Assembly (NCBI GenBank): GCA_021324685.1 | Contig: JAJPIQ010000062.1 | Span: forward strand, 1-34,927 | Source of the DNA: Bacteroidota bacterium | GTDB lineage: Bacteria; Bacteroidota; Ignavibacteria; Palsa-1295 | Length of the DNA: 34,927 bases | Direction of reading: 5' to 3' | Shown: piece after piece, positions 22,689 to 33,197 of the stretch | Numbering within the stretch: the stretch's first letter is position 1 | Layout: each line of letters begins with the position of its first letter | Position numbers and translations under genes: made by a program | The notes under the pieces: model-generated | The model's input: the letters and a program-made list of their open reading frames with translations, nothing else | The model's database searches: none | Told to the model about the DNA's origin: nothing

Positions 22689-24623
22689 ATGAACGATGCC
22701 ACGATCCTGATTTTACAGGACCGTTCGATAGGTCTGGAAACGCTGCAAGATGATTTGCGGCGCCATCAAATATTTCCGCTTTTCCTTTATGCATCGAATA
22801 TCCAGGAATTCAAAGCTGCCCTCGCCCGGAAAAATGCCGACCTGATTTTACTTGTCCAGCGATATTTTACGATTCCCTTCGACGATGTCCTTCATATGGT
22901 TCGCGGCACCAGTCCGGAATTACCGATCATTGTGATCTTGCCGGAGGGCCGTGCTACGGAGGGAATGGACCTTCTTAAGCGAGGCGCACAGGACTACCTG
23001 CTGGAGACCGAACTCGACCGATTGCCGGCTTCCGTGTTTTCGGCGCGTCGGTTACGGTCTGCGACGCCGGCACCGAAACCATTCGATCTTGCGACGCCGG
23101 CACCGGTGGTATTCGAACGGGCTTCCAATGAGCGCCCGCTCGAGGAAACCCTCATCGGGAGCATTATTGACATCGTGACCGAAGTCGATCTTATGGGAAC
23201 GATCCTATACGAAAGTCCCTCGATCTTCGATCAGCTGGGATATACACAGGAAGAGCTGATTGGCAGGAACGCCTTTTCATTGATCCATCCGATGGACGTT
23301 CCGAAAGTCATGCCGGTCTTTATGCTCGCCCTTGCGAGCCCCGGAATTCCTCATTCCGCACGCTTCCGGTTTCGTCACAAGAACGGTTCCTGGCGCGTCC
23401 TCGAGTCGGTCGGAAAATCGATCCTACCGAAAGAGGGCAGCCGTCATGTCATTGTGACATCTCGTGTCTTCAAAGAGGAACTGCGTCCCCGGGCCAATCT
23501 CGGGGATTCCGAAGCGCTCTTTATGGATGTCGTCGAAGGACTTGGCGAGGGAGTCCTTGTTACGGACTCATCGGACAAAATTCTTTACGCCAACCGGCAA
23601 ATGGCAGAATTTACCGGCTATGACGTTTCCAATTTGCTTGGCCAGCTTTCCTATAAAGTGTTTTTGCCCGAAGAAGCATGGCCGATCTATATGGAGCAGA
23701 AGGAAAAATGGCTTCTGGGAAACAAAGAAGAATATGAACTTTCGATCCCCCGCAAGGACGGAGTCCCGCTCTGTATGCACGTGAATGTTTCTCCCTACCG
23801 CGATTCGGAAGGCCGAATTGTAGGCACCCTGACGGCCTTTACCGACATCACCAAACGTAAACTCGCCGAGGAAGAAGTGCAGCGTACGTTTGCCAGCCTT
23901 CATGCCGCAAAAGATCGCGCGGAAGAAATGAACCGGCTCAAAACGAATTTTTTAAATAACGTCAGCCACGAAATTCGGACGCCTCTCAACTCCATTCTTG
24001 GATTTTCTTCTATCCTTTCCGATAGCCTGGAAGGAACAGAGTTCGGGTCTTACGCACGAACGATTGAAACAAGCGGCAAGCGTTTGCTGGAAACGATCGA
24101 AGGTATTCTCGATCTCTCCCGGCTCGAGTCGAACACCGTCTCGCTGGTGCCACGGCGCATATCGCTCGAAGTCGAGGCGCGCCGTATTGTTTCGCTGCTG
24201 GAACTGCAGGCCAGAGAAAAGGGCATAGCGGTCTACGTCGATGCGGAATCACCGGTGCAGGCGTATGTGGACGTCCATTACTTAGGCCGCGTCCTTATGA
24301 ATGTGGTCGGGAATGCAATCAAGTTCACTCCTTCGGGAAATGTTCGTATCGTACTATCGAACAATGCAGACACCGTGGAAATAAAAATAATCGATACGGG
24401 TATCGGTATTTCTGAAGAGTTCCTGCCGCATTTGTTCGAAGAGTTTTATCAGGAGTCGGACGGCCTTGCGCGCACTTTCGAAGGGACGGGGGTTGGGCTT
24501 CGCATCGCGAAGCGCCTCGTCGAACTCATGGGCGGTTCGATCTCTGCCGAAAGCGAAAAAGGGAAGGGCAGTACGTTCACGATTTCGCTGCCGTTGAATA
24601 TGGAACAGGCGGCGAAGGCCTAA
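22689..24623 (+). CDS. PAS-domain sensor histidine kinase with degenerate receiver
   Basis: 644 aa, cytoplasmic (no membrane segment). Residues 1-118 have a receiver-like fold, but the phosphoacceptor position in ADLILLV is Val56, not Asp, and the usual Lys near DYLLKP is Glu (DYLLET), so it cannot be phosphorylated normally. A short Pro/Thr linker with a duplicated ATPAP follows. Then PAS 1 (about 155-265), PAS 2 (about 275-395), HisKA with H box NNVSHEIRTPL (His427), and the ATPase domain with N box NVVGNAIKF (Asn542), DTGIGI and GTGVGL. All catalytic elements of the kinase are present. No response regulator is adjacent; convergent with rmuC, stop codons overlapping by four bases. Confidence 0.92.
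   Translation: MNDATILILQDRSIGLETLQDDLRRHQIFPLFLYASNIQEFKAALARKNADLILLVQRYFTIPFDDVLHMVRGTSPELPIIVILPEGRATEGMDLLKRGAQDYLLETELDRLPASVFSARRLRSATPAPKPFDLATPAPVVFERASNERPLEETLIGSIIDIVTEVDLMGTILYESPSIFDQLGYTQEELIGRNAFSLIHPMDVPKVMPVFMLALASPGIPHSARFRFRHKNGSWRVLESVGKSILPKEGSRHVIVTSRVFKEELRPRANLGDSEALFMDVVEGLGEGVLVTDSSDKILYANRQMAEFTGYDVSNLLGQLSYKVFLPEEAWPIYMEQKEKWLLGNKEEYELSIPRKDGVPLCMHVNVSPYRDSEGRIVGTLTAFTDITKRKLAEEEVQRTFASLHAAKDRAEEMNRLKTNFLNNVSHEIRTPLNSILGFSSILSDSLEGTEFGSYARTIETSGKRLLETIEGILDLSRLESNTVSLVPRRISLEVEARRIVSLLELQAREKGIAVYVDAESPVQAYVDVHYLGRVLMNVVGNAIKFTPSGNVRIVLSNNADTVEIKIIDTGIGISEEFLPHLFEEFYQESDGLARTFEGTGVGLRIAKRLVELMGGSISAESEKGKGSTFTISLPLNMEQAAKA
23061..23105 (+). repeat. 15-bp direct repeat in the kinase linker
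   Basis: GCGACGCCGGCACCG occurs at 23061-23075 and 23091-23105, 30 bases apart and in frame, encoding ATPAP twice in the linker between the receiver-like and first PAS domains. Probably a small in-frame duplication. Confidence 0.85.
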
Positions 24624-26059
24624 GCTTCTATTAAGTTCCCATCGGGACCTGCGGCCAGCGAATCCAGGGGAAGCGATTCGCCTGATCGATCGAGCAACGT
24701 TCCGGGCAGTTGCTTCGTGGCTTTTGCACCCATCTCTTTTAGTTGTTCCGATTGACGCACGAGATTTCCGGGGCCGGTCGTGAGCTTACTCATGGCATTC
24801 GCATAGCCCGATTTGGCATCGTCCATTTTTTTGCCGACGGCGATCATGTCATCGACAAAGCCGACGAACTTATCATACATTTTTCCAGCGCGATCGGCAA
24901 TATCGAGCGCATTCTTTGTTTGCCGTTCCTGCTTCCAGATCGAAGCGATCGTCCGCAAGGTCGCAAGCAGCGTGGAGGGACTCACGATTACAATTTTGCG
25001 GTCCCAGGCATAAGCAAAAAGCTCGTTGTCGGCCTGGATCGCCATGCCGAACGACGATTCAATGGGCATGAACATCAGGGTGAACTCGGGAGAATCGAGC
25101 TCCGGGATCAGGAAATAATTCTTTTCGCTCAGCTCCTTAATGTGCTTCTTGACAGAAGCAATATGTTCCAGCAACGCCGTTTCTCGTTGGCTGTCGTTTG
25201 TAGCGGACACACATCTTTCATAGGCAACGAGCGACACTTTGGCATCGACAAGAATATTCTTTTTGTCGGGTAAATAAATGACGGCATCAGGAATTTTCCG
25301 TTCCTGTCCATCTCGAAAGTTTTCCTGTAGTTTATATTCATCGCCTTTGCGAAGCCCGGAAAACTCCAACACCTTTTCGAGAATCAATTCACCCCAGTTG
25401 CCTTGTTTTTTCGTATCGCCTTTTAAGGCCAGAGCAAGGTTCGAGGCTTCTTTACTGATCTGCTGGTTCAGCTCTACCAAATTCTTTATTTCGCCCCGGA
25501 GGGAGTTCCGTTCAGCCGCTTCCAGCTTGTAAGCGGCATCGACCTTTTGTTCGAATTCGAGAAGCTTCGACTTCAACGGTTCCATCGATTCACGAACAAA
25601 GTTTTCCCGATTTTCTTTCAGCGCCTGCTTGCTGATCGAGTCGAACGTATTTTCAAAGTTCTTTCGAACATCCTTCAATTCATCGATTAACCGGATATCG
25701 GCCTCCCGCGCCTCCCGGAGTTGCGCATTCTCGGCATAGAGGTCCTGAATTTGCTTCTGAACTCCTTCCAATGTTCGTTCCAGGATCGGAACTCGATCGG
25801 CTTTCTCGGCAAAACGGGCACGATCGGCCTCCAGGATTCGAACGGTGTCGGTAAGCGAATGTTTTTCGTTTTCAAGCGTGGGAATTCGACGGTTTTCGGC
25901 TTGTAGCACGGCTGCACGTTCGCGCTCACCACGCAGTTCCTCCTCGATCTTTTGCTTTTCTTCTCGGGCGCGGTTGGCCGGGGCACGTGTAACCAGTGAA
26001 CCCAATAGCCATCCGGCGACCAGGGCGATAAGGGCGGTGATAACACTGCTAATATCCAT
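24620..26059 (-). CDS. rmuC: DNA recombination protein RmuC
   Basis: 479 aa. N-terminal membrane helix (about 2-22), a long coiled coil (about 30-200), then the RmuC nuclease-like domain (about 200-440): GNWGELILEKVLEFSGL, DAVIYLPDKKNILVDAKVSL (the PD-(D/E)xK-like core with D and the DAK motif), FMPIESSF and IVSPSTLLATLRTIASIW. RmuC limits rearrangements at inverted repeats in E. coli. ATG 26059 is preferred to an in-frame TTG at 26074. Convergent with the kinase gene, with overlapping stop codons. Confidence 0.93.
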   Translation of the reverse strand: MDISSVITALIALVAGWLLGSLVTRAPANRAREEKQKIEEELRGERERAAVLQAENRRIPTLENEKHSLTDTVRILEADRARFAEKADRVPILERTLEGVQKQIQDLYAENAQLREAREADIRLIDELKDVRKNFENTFDSISKQALKENRENFVRESMEPLKSKLLEFEQKVDAAYKLEAAERNSLRGEIKNLVELNQQISKEASNLALALKGDTKKQGNWGELILEKVLEFSGLRKGDEYKLQENFRDGQERKIPDAVIYLPDKKNILVDAKVSLVAYERCVSATNDSQRETALLEHIASVKKHIKELSEKNYFLIPELDSPEFTLMFMPIESSFGMAIQADNELFAYAWDRKIVIVSPSTLLATLRTIASIWKQERQTKNALDIADRAGKMYDKFVGFVDDMIAVGKKMDDAKSGYANAMSKLTTGPGNLVRQSEQLKEMGAKATKQLPGTLLDRSGESLPLDSLAAGPDGNLIEA

Positions 26060-26153
26060 TTCAGTTAAGAACAATTAAATCCATCGCCACTAACTTAGAA
26101 GCTCCCGTAATCATTCTTCTCCAGTTCACGATCACGTTCTTTCGAAGGCCAGT

Positions 26154-27572
26154 TTAAAGTTCTTTCGCGAAGGCAAGGATTTTTTTTACCGTTGCCATGC
26201 GGGGCGCTTCGGCATAATAGCGGAGGAGTGGTTCTGTGCCGGAAGCCCGGAGCATAAACCAAGCACCTTTTTCAAGCTCGAATTTATAGCCGTCGAGCGT
26301 ACTTGTCTTTAGCACTTTCAGTCCGGCAATTTCCGAAAATCCGGCACGGGCCTTCGAAAGGACTTGCTTCTTGCGTTCGTCCGTGGTCTGAAAATCGTAG
26401 CGGTCATACTTATGCGGACCGAATTCTTTTTCGAGCGCAGCGACCAGCTCACCCAGGGATTTTTTGTTGTGAGCGCAAATTTCGCACAGAAGCAGGCCAT
26501 TGAATAAGCCATCTCGTTCGGGAATGTGAATGGAAGGAATTCCGATGCCGCCCGATTCCTCGCCGCCGATCAATACGCCGCCTTTTAGCATATAGTCGGT
26601 AATATACTTGAATCCGACCGGCGTGCGAATTATTTTAAGCCCATATTTCGCGCACATTTTATCGACCATGTTGGTGACGGACTGACTGACGACCACCAAC
26701 CCAGTTTCTTTACGGACCTCAACAAGGTACTTCAGCAGGAGACACAGGATCATCTGAGAACTGAAAAACTCACCTCGTTCATCGACGGCACCGATGCGGT
26801 CTGCATCGCCATCGGTGACAAGTCCAATATCGTATCTATTTTCGGTAATGAATTTTGCGAGTTCGCGAGTCGTGTCGGGTAATGGCTCGGGACGGGTGCG
26901 GCCGAAGCCGGGGTTCCAAACATTATGAAGAATAGATGCAGTCGGCAGAAGCGGCTCCAGGTTCCCGACGCCGGCTCCGTACATGGGGTCGTAGGCGACG
27001 CGAAGTTTCGCTCGTTTAATCCGATCGAGCTTCACCAATTTAGCCAGTTCCTTCACATAGATCGCCTTTGCATCGAGCTCTTCGATCTTTTTTTGTTTTT
27101 CGAAATCGGCAAAGGAGGGGAGGGAATTCGCATTCCGATCTTCGGCGATTTTCCGGGCATTTTCTTCGCTGTTCGTTGCATGCTCGATCTCGGCAATCGC
27201 ATCTGGCAATGCCGAGCCGCCATAATCGCCCTTGATTTTAAAGCCGTTATATTGCGCAGGATTGTGGGAGGCCGTGATCATAATGCCACCAGCCAACTTT
27301 TTCTTCACGATCGCAAGCGATGTGGCAGGGGTGGAAACGACAGTCTTTGCGATAAAGACTTTGAGTCCTTCATTCGCGAGCACACGTGCGGTAAGCTCCG
27401 CAAATTCGCGTCCCAAAAAGCGGCCATCGTAGCCGACGACCACGCCGGCGCTCGCTTTGGGGTGCTTCTTAAAATAGAGCGCGGTCCCGCGGGCAACCCG
27501 ATGGACGTTTTCGAACGTATAATTTTCCGCGATTTCATCGCGCCAACCGTCGGTGCCGAATTTGATGGTCAT
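26154..27572 (-). CDS. Phosphoglucomutase/phosphomannomutase family enzyme
   Basis: Interconverts hexose 1- and 6-phosphates for glycogen or envelope sugar synthesis. 472 aa, four-domain alpha-D-phosphohexomutase. Catalytic phosphoserine loop ITASHNP (Ser102), metal loop DGDADR (Asp254, Asp256, Asp258), sugar-binding GGEESGG, and the C-terminal phosphate-binding RASGTEPLLR are all seen. Glucose versus mannose versus glucosamine preference cannot be told with confidence; the GEESGG loop fits PGM/PMM. Separated from rmuC by 94 bases with no evident terminator, so the two may be co-transcribed. Confidence 0.92.
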   Translation of the reverse strand: MTIKFGTDGWRDEIAENYTFENVHRVARGTALYFKKHPKASAGVVVGYDGRFLGREFAELTARVLANEGLKVFIAKTVVSTPATSLAIVKKKLAGGIMITASHNPAQYNGFKIKGDYGGSALPDAIAEIEHATNSEENARKIAEDRNANSLPSFADFEKQKKIEELDAKAIYVKELAKLVKLDRIKRAKLRVAYDPMYGAGVGNLEPLLPTASILHNVWNPGFGRTRPEPLPDTTRELAKFITENRYDIGLVTDGDADRIGAVDERGEFFSSQMILCLLLKYLVEVRKETGLVVVSQSVTNMVDKMCAKYGLKIIRTPVGFKYITDYMLKGGVLIGGEESGGIGIPSIHIPERDGLFNGLLLCEICAHNKKSLGELVAALEKEFGPHKYDRYDFQTTDERKKQVLSKARAGFSEIAGLKVLKTSTLDGYKFELEKGAWFMLRASGTEPLLRYYAEAPRMATVKKILAFAKEL

Positions 27573-27773
27573 GTGTCGACTTCTTTAAGCTTATTTAAAA
27601 CCGATTACGTTGATTTCTTTCCGATTTAGTCATGGTAACGAATGAACCGCGAGAAATGCGCCTAAGGGATGAAATTCGTTTCACCACTATGATCGCTTTT
27701 CCAGAAAAACGTCCGTAGTTTTCGGGCATGTTCTTTCGAGCAATAAGTAAGTAACTCTGAAAAGGAGGCTTTT

Positions 27774-28241
27774 ATGAAAAACGTAAGAAATCTGCTTGCT
27801 GCAATAGTCATTTTTGCAATGTTACCCTTTGCGAATGTGGCCCATGCGCAAGTAGTTGTCTATAATCACGGTCATCGTGTTCGAGTAGCCAATACGGCCT
27901 CGAAGACATGGTCCAATATCAAGTCGGACGCAACGACGGAAAGCCATAAGGTTTCCAATACCGCAACGAACGATTGGAACCGGCTTCGTCATCGTAATAA
28001 TGCGACGGTAACAACGACTACCACGTACCAGTCGCGGCCAATAAATACGTATCAGCCGGCAACTACACGGCCGATGAATTCGTACCAAAGCCGCACGATG
28101 TCGATGCGGACAAGCCTTCGATCGAATAACGGTCGAACGTTTGCACTCCGCTCGCGGACCCGTACCGAACTTATCAGACACCGTGTGACGCGGAAACATC
28201 ATGTTTCCTCGTACCGGGCAAGTTTATCGCGTCAGCGATAA
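27774..28241 (+). CDS. Small basic secreted protein, Arg/Thr-rich
   Basis: 155 aa, not recognised. Signal peptide (about 1-26, ending AHA-QV), then a strongly basic, repetitive chain rich in Arg, Thr, Ser, Asn and Tyr (TYQSRPINTYQPATTRPMNSYQ shows a TYQ/SYQ repeat broken into short units) and a final His/Arg-rich part. No Cys. Probably binds an anionic surface (LPS, polysaccharide, nucleic acid), which is an inference from charge. AAGGAGG at 27762-27768 is a strong ribosome-binding site, unusual in this window, and a strong terminator follows, so high expression is likely. The 201 bases upstream hold no gene; a weak TAGTTTTC box near 27715 is the only promoter hint. Confidence 0.72.
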   Translation: MKNVRNLLAAIVIFAMLPFANVAHAQVVVYNHGHRVRVANTASKTWSNIKSDATTESHKVSNTATNDWNRLRHRNNATVTTTTTYQSRPINTYQPATTRPMNSYQSRTMSMRTSLRSNNGRTFALRSRTRTELIRHRVTRKHHVSSYRASLSRQR

Positions 28242-28261
28242 ATGTTTGTTCTCAGCTTTAG

Positions 28262-28288
28262 AACCCTTCCCAATATGGGAAGGGTTTT

Positions 28289-28290
<2 letters not shown>
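28262..28290 (+). terminator. Rho-independent terminator between the basic protein and enolase
   Basis: AACCCTTCCC-AATAT-GGGAAGGGTT followed by T4: a 10-bp perfect stem, 20 bases after the basic protein stop. The enolase stop codon overlaps the T run, so the same hairpin sits at the 3' end of both convergent transcripts and may serve both. Confidence 0.95.
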
Positions 28291-29686
<1,396 letters not shown>

Positions 29687-29691
29687 TCATA

Positions 29692-29730
29692 TTGTGGCCG
29701 CGTCGAGAATCTTTCGTATCTTTGCGAAAG
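29692..29730 (+). promoter_or_regulatory. Promoter of the lipoprotein gene, -7 box inside a dyad
   Basis: TTG (29692-29694), 22 bases, then TATCTTTG (29717-29724), a full match to TAnnTTTG. The -7 box is exactly flanked by CTTTCG (29711-29716) and CGAAAG (29725-29730), a perfect 6-bp dyad. It could be a repressor site covering the -7 element. It lies 62 bases before the ATG. Confidence 0.5.
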
Positions 29731-29791
29731 TCCTTCGAGTTGCCTTTCGGTCAATTCCCGTTGTGACTGTCATTACTTAACTTACTTCCCA

Positions 29792-30499
29792 ATGAATACG
29801 ATCAAACTAACCTTCGTGTCTCTTTTATGTGCAGGAATTTTTTCAAGTTGCAGAACTTCCACCAGCCCGAATGGTGGTGGTGGAACACCGCTCGCAGCAG
29901 CGAACCCCGGAAGCACGTTCCATTTTACAACGGTTCAAACAGATCAGAGTGGTAATGTGATCAACACCGTGCACACTACCGATTCTATCGTCGCCGTAGG
30001 AATCTCGTGGCAGGGGAGATCGAACGTAATTGAAATGAGAAGTTGGGACGATCAGGGCGGGAGCGGAACGGGATATTACTCCCTGCTTAGCAATGGCGAT
30101 GTCGATCTTTATCTCGGCCCGCTCGCCCCAGGAATCGTAACGCAGTGGCTTACGCTGCCGTATAGTTCTGGCGGTCCGGTGAATACGACGATTGAAGACC
30201 AGACAAATTCTTCCGGTGGCATGAGCGAACGTGTCGTGGAAACGGCATCGTATCGTTCCGCGACAGACACCAGCGCGCTCGTTCAGGGAACTTCACTTCA
30301 ACTCAAAGAGGTCGTTGGGACCTATACAGAGACCGAATCCCTGAACGGTCAGGTCGTTTCGACAACGCAGTTGCCTCCCTACCGGTATTACTGGTCAACA
30401 TCGATCGGTTTCGCAGCCGGCGCGCAATACTCTACCACCGACCTTTTCGGCGATACGGTCTATGGCACGCAGGTGCTGACGGGATATACGGTGAAGTAA
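29792..30499 (+). CDS. Lipoprotein of unknown function
   Basis: 235 aa. Signal peptide with lipobox (FSSC, Cys20), a Ser/Gly-rich linker (RTSTSPNGGGG), then one beta-rich domain of about 190 residues (FHFTTVQTDQSGNVINTVHT; GYYSLLSNGDVDLYLG; YRYYWSTSIGFAAGAQYSTT). No motif identifies a function. It resembles no family I can name. Transcribed alone, divergent from enolase and convergent with aconitase; no clear terminator in the 38-base gap to aconitase. Confidence 0.7.
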   Translation: MNTIKLTFVSLLCAGIFSSCRTSTSPNGGGGTPLAAANPGSTFHFTTVQTDQSGNVINTVHTTDSIVAVGISWQGRSNVIEMRSWDDQGGSGTGYYSLLSNGDVDLYLGPLAPGIVTQWLTLPYSSGGPVNTTIEDQTNSSGGMSERVVETASYRSATDTSALVQGTSLQLKEVVGTYTETESLNGQVVSTTQLPPYRYYWSTSIGFAAGAQYSTTDLFGDTVYGTQVLTGYTVK

Positions 30500-30537
30500 G
30501 AGCGGCTGCGCAAAAAAGTCCGAATGTAACGAAGGCG

Positions 30538-32970
30538 CTACGCCGTCACTTCCTCGGGGGGCCCCTCCTGGATGCCCTCCGATATATGCTGCTCGCCGGA
30601 ATGGAGCCGAATGAGATTGAGCGCGCTGCCGGCCTCGAACCAGGCGATGTGCTCCATGTTCATCGTATGCTTAAGGGCAATGACATCGACGACTCCGTTG
30701 GAATGAGTAACCTTCATATTTACGGTGCGGACTGGATCGAGTTCGTGCAGATACTCAAACGACACCGTATCGCCTTCCCTGATCTTTTCGTAATCGGCCG
30801 GATCGATGAACGTAAGGGGTAAAATTCCCTGTTTTTTGAGATTCGACTCGTGAATACGCGCGAAGCTCCGTGCAACGACCGCCATGCAGCCTAAGTATCG
30901 TGGCGACATCGCGGCGTGTTCCCGGCTGGAACCCTCGCCGTAATTTTCATCGCCAACGATGACCCAGCGTTTTCCACGCTTTTTGTAATCGCGTGCCACT
31001 TGGGGCACCGGGAGGTCTTTCTCGTGCGTATAAATATTGGTCGTCGTACCGGTTTCGCCACTCCATGCGTTGACGGCTCCGGTCAGCATATTGTCCGAAA
31101 TTTTATCGAGATGTCCCCGATAGCGCAGCCAGGAACCGGCTGGGGAGATATGATCCGTCGTTGTTTTGCCTTTGGTCTTGATAAGCACCGGCATGTCGAC
31201 GGTCTCGGTATCGACCATCGGCTGGAACGGTTCCAGGACCTGGAGACGGTCGCTCGTAGGGGGAACCGCGACGCTGACATTTCCAGACTGCGCTGCGGGC
31301 GGAACATAACCGATCCTACGGCCAATATAGCCATTTTTAGGAAGCGGATCGACTTTGGACGGTGGCTCCAGACGGAACTTCTTTCCATCTTTTCCTTCCA
31401 GTTCGTCCACTAAAGGATTAATAGAAAGATCGCCCGCAAGCGCATACGCGACCACGACTTCCGGGCTTGCAACAAAGGCAAGCGTAGCGGGATTGGCGTC
31501 GTTGCGGCCAGGGAAATTTCGGTTGAAACTATTGATGATCGTGTTTCGCTCGCCTTTCTTGACATCGTCGCGTTTCCACTGCCCGATGCAGGGCCCGCAC
31601 GCATTGGCAAGAATTTCGGCACCGATCGACTCGAGCGATTTAAGCTGGCCATCGCGGTCGACCGTTTTTCGGATCAGCGCCGAGCCGGGATTTATCATGA
31701 GTGGAACTTTTGCTTTCGCGCCGAATTTTGTCGCCTGATCGGCGATTTGGGCAGCCCGCGTTAAGTCCTCGTAGCTCGAGTTTGTACAACTTCCAACAAG
31801 CGTTGCAGAAATTGTTTGAGGATAATCATTTAATTTCGAATCGACAGCCAGTTTCGCAACGGGCCGAGCAAGATCGGGAGTGAACGGTCCATTGATGAGC
31901 GGTTCCAGTTTCGAAAGATCGATCTCGAGAATTTCATCGTAGTATTTCTCGGGATCGAGTTCGATCTCAGGATCGGCCGTGAGCAGTCCGATATTATTCT
32001 GTGCGAGTTCCGCAATTTCTTCACGACCGGTGGCCTGCAGATAACGGACGCCATTCTCATCGAAGGGGAAGAGCGACGTCGTCGCTCCAATTTCGGCTCC
32101 CATATTGGTCACAGTCGCTTTGCCGGTGGTGGAAAGCGTACGGCAGCCCGGTCCAAAATATTCGATAATGCGGTTCGTGCCCCCTTTGACGGTAAGTTTG
32201 TCCGCCACATGCAAAATAATGTCCTTCGGTGCCGCCCATCCGCTGAGTTCTCCGGTAAGACGCACGCCGACGAGTTTCGGATTCAGCACTTCCCATGGGA
32301 ACCCGGCCATGGCATCGACCGTGTCGGCGCCTCCGACGCCGATGGCGATCATCGAAAGGCCGCCCATATTCGGCGTGTGCGAATCACTGCCAATGATCAG
32401 TCCACCTGGAAACGCATAATTTTCGAGCACGACCTGGTGAATGATTCCCGAGCCGGGTCCCCAAAATCCAATACCATATTTCGAACAGGCGGCCTTCAGA
32501 AAGTGATAGACTTCGGTATTCGAATCGAGCGCACGGTCCAAATCGGCGTCTGCGCCCTGATACGCCTGGATCAAATGATCGCAATGCACGCTCGAGGGAA
32601 CCGCCACCTGGTTGCGCTGCGCCTGCATAAATTGAAGAATGGCCATTTGCGCGGTAGCATCCTGCATGATGACGCGATCGACCCGGAGTTGCAGAAAGCT
32701 CTTGCCGCGTTCCAGGTCCTGCGATTTGGGGTCCCATGCATGCCCATAGACAATTTTTTCGGCGAGCGTAAGCGGGCGCTTTAATTTTTCACGAATAAGG
32801 ATCAGATTTTCCGCCGTACGTTTATAGATGCCCCCAACAAGATCGCGTGTTGTCTCGACGAACATGGCCCGAGCGTTCGAGCGGATCTCATTCATTTCGA
32901 CGGCTTCGGGTTCGATCTGAAATGGCTGGTGTACGACAGGGAGGTTGGTTCCATTGGTGAGTTGCGCCAT
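30538..32970 (-). CDS. Aconitate hydratase
   Basis: TCA-cycle enzyme isomerising citrate to isocitrate. 810 aa from ATG 32970 (MAQLTNGTNL). Fe-S ligands Cys395 (VGSCTNSS), Cys458 and Cys461 (ACGPCIGQW) are present; GSDSHTPNMGG and the C-terminal swivel domain (GDENYGEGSSREHAAMSPR) are classical for the mitochondrial-type/AcnA-like aconitases. An in-frame start at 33054 would add 28 residues but these do not look like an aconitase N-terminus, and a promoter-like pair lies inside that stretch. Specific assignment to the acn subfamily name is not made because mAcn-, AcnA- and 2-methylcitrate-type enzymes overlap. Confidence 0.95.
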   Translation of the reverse strand: MAQLTNGTNLPVVHQPFQIEPEAVEMNEIRSNARAMFVETTRDLVGGIYKRTAENLILIREKLKRPLTLAEKIVYGHAWDPKSQDLERGKSFLQLRVDRVIMQDATAQMAILQFMQAQRNQVAVPSSVHCDHLIQAYQGADADLDRALDSNTEVYHFLKAACSKYGIGFWGPGSGIIHQVVLENYAFPGGLIIGSDSHTPNMGGLSMIAIGVGGADTVDAMAGFPWEVLNPKLVGVRLTGELSGWAAPKDIILHVADKLTVKGGTNRIIEYFGPGCRTLSTTGKATVTNMGAEIGATTSLFPFDENGVRYLQATGREEIAELAQNNIGLLTADPEIELDPEKYYDEILEIDLSKLEPLINGPFTPDLARPVAKLAVDSKLNDYPQTISATLVGSCTNSSYEDLTRAAQIADQATKFGAKAKVPLMINPGSALIRKTVDRDGQLKSLESIGAEILANACGPCIGQWKRDDVKKGERNTIINSFNRNFPGRNDANPATLAFVASPEVVVAYALAGDLSINPLVDELEGKDGKKFRLEPPSKVDPLPKNGYIGRRIGYVPPAAQSGNVSVAVPPTSDRLQVLEPFQPMVDTETVDMPVLIKTKGKTTTDHISPAGSWLRYRGHLDKISDNMLTGAVNAWSGETGTTTNIYTHEKDLPVPQVARDYKKRGKRWVIVGDENYGEGSSREHAAMSPRYLGCMAVVARSFARIHESNLKKQGILPLTFIDPADYEKIREGDTVSFEYLHELDPVRTVNMKVTHSNGVVDVIALKHTMNMEHIAWFEAGSALNLIRLHSGEQHISEGIQEGPPEEVTA

Positions 32971-33000
32971 AAAGTCTTTCGAATTGATAGTGGGGGAAGT

Positions 33001-33034
33001 CAAACACAGGAAACTACGAAATTTGCGCCCCAAA
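33001..33034 (-). promoter_or_regulatory. Candidate aconitase promoter
   Basis: On the minus strand TTTG (33034-33031), 22 bases, then TGTGTTTG (33008-33001), one mismatch from TAnnTTTG, 30 bases before the ATG at 32970. The remainder of the 227-base gap to the divergent ASH-repeat gene shows no other feature. Confidence 0.35.
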
Positions 33035-33197
33035 GTTGCCTTAAGAAAGCTCAAAACTATGAAAAATGAGCGTCAGGACCTCAGCAGGAAAATTTTGGCA
33101 TTTTTTCAGCATAACCGTCGCCAGATATTAACGGTCCTTCACAGTGGATGACCTTATTCATTCGCGAAGGGAAACAATCATTCTTTTTTGGAACAAT

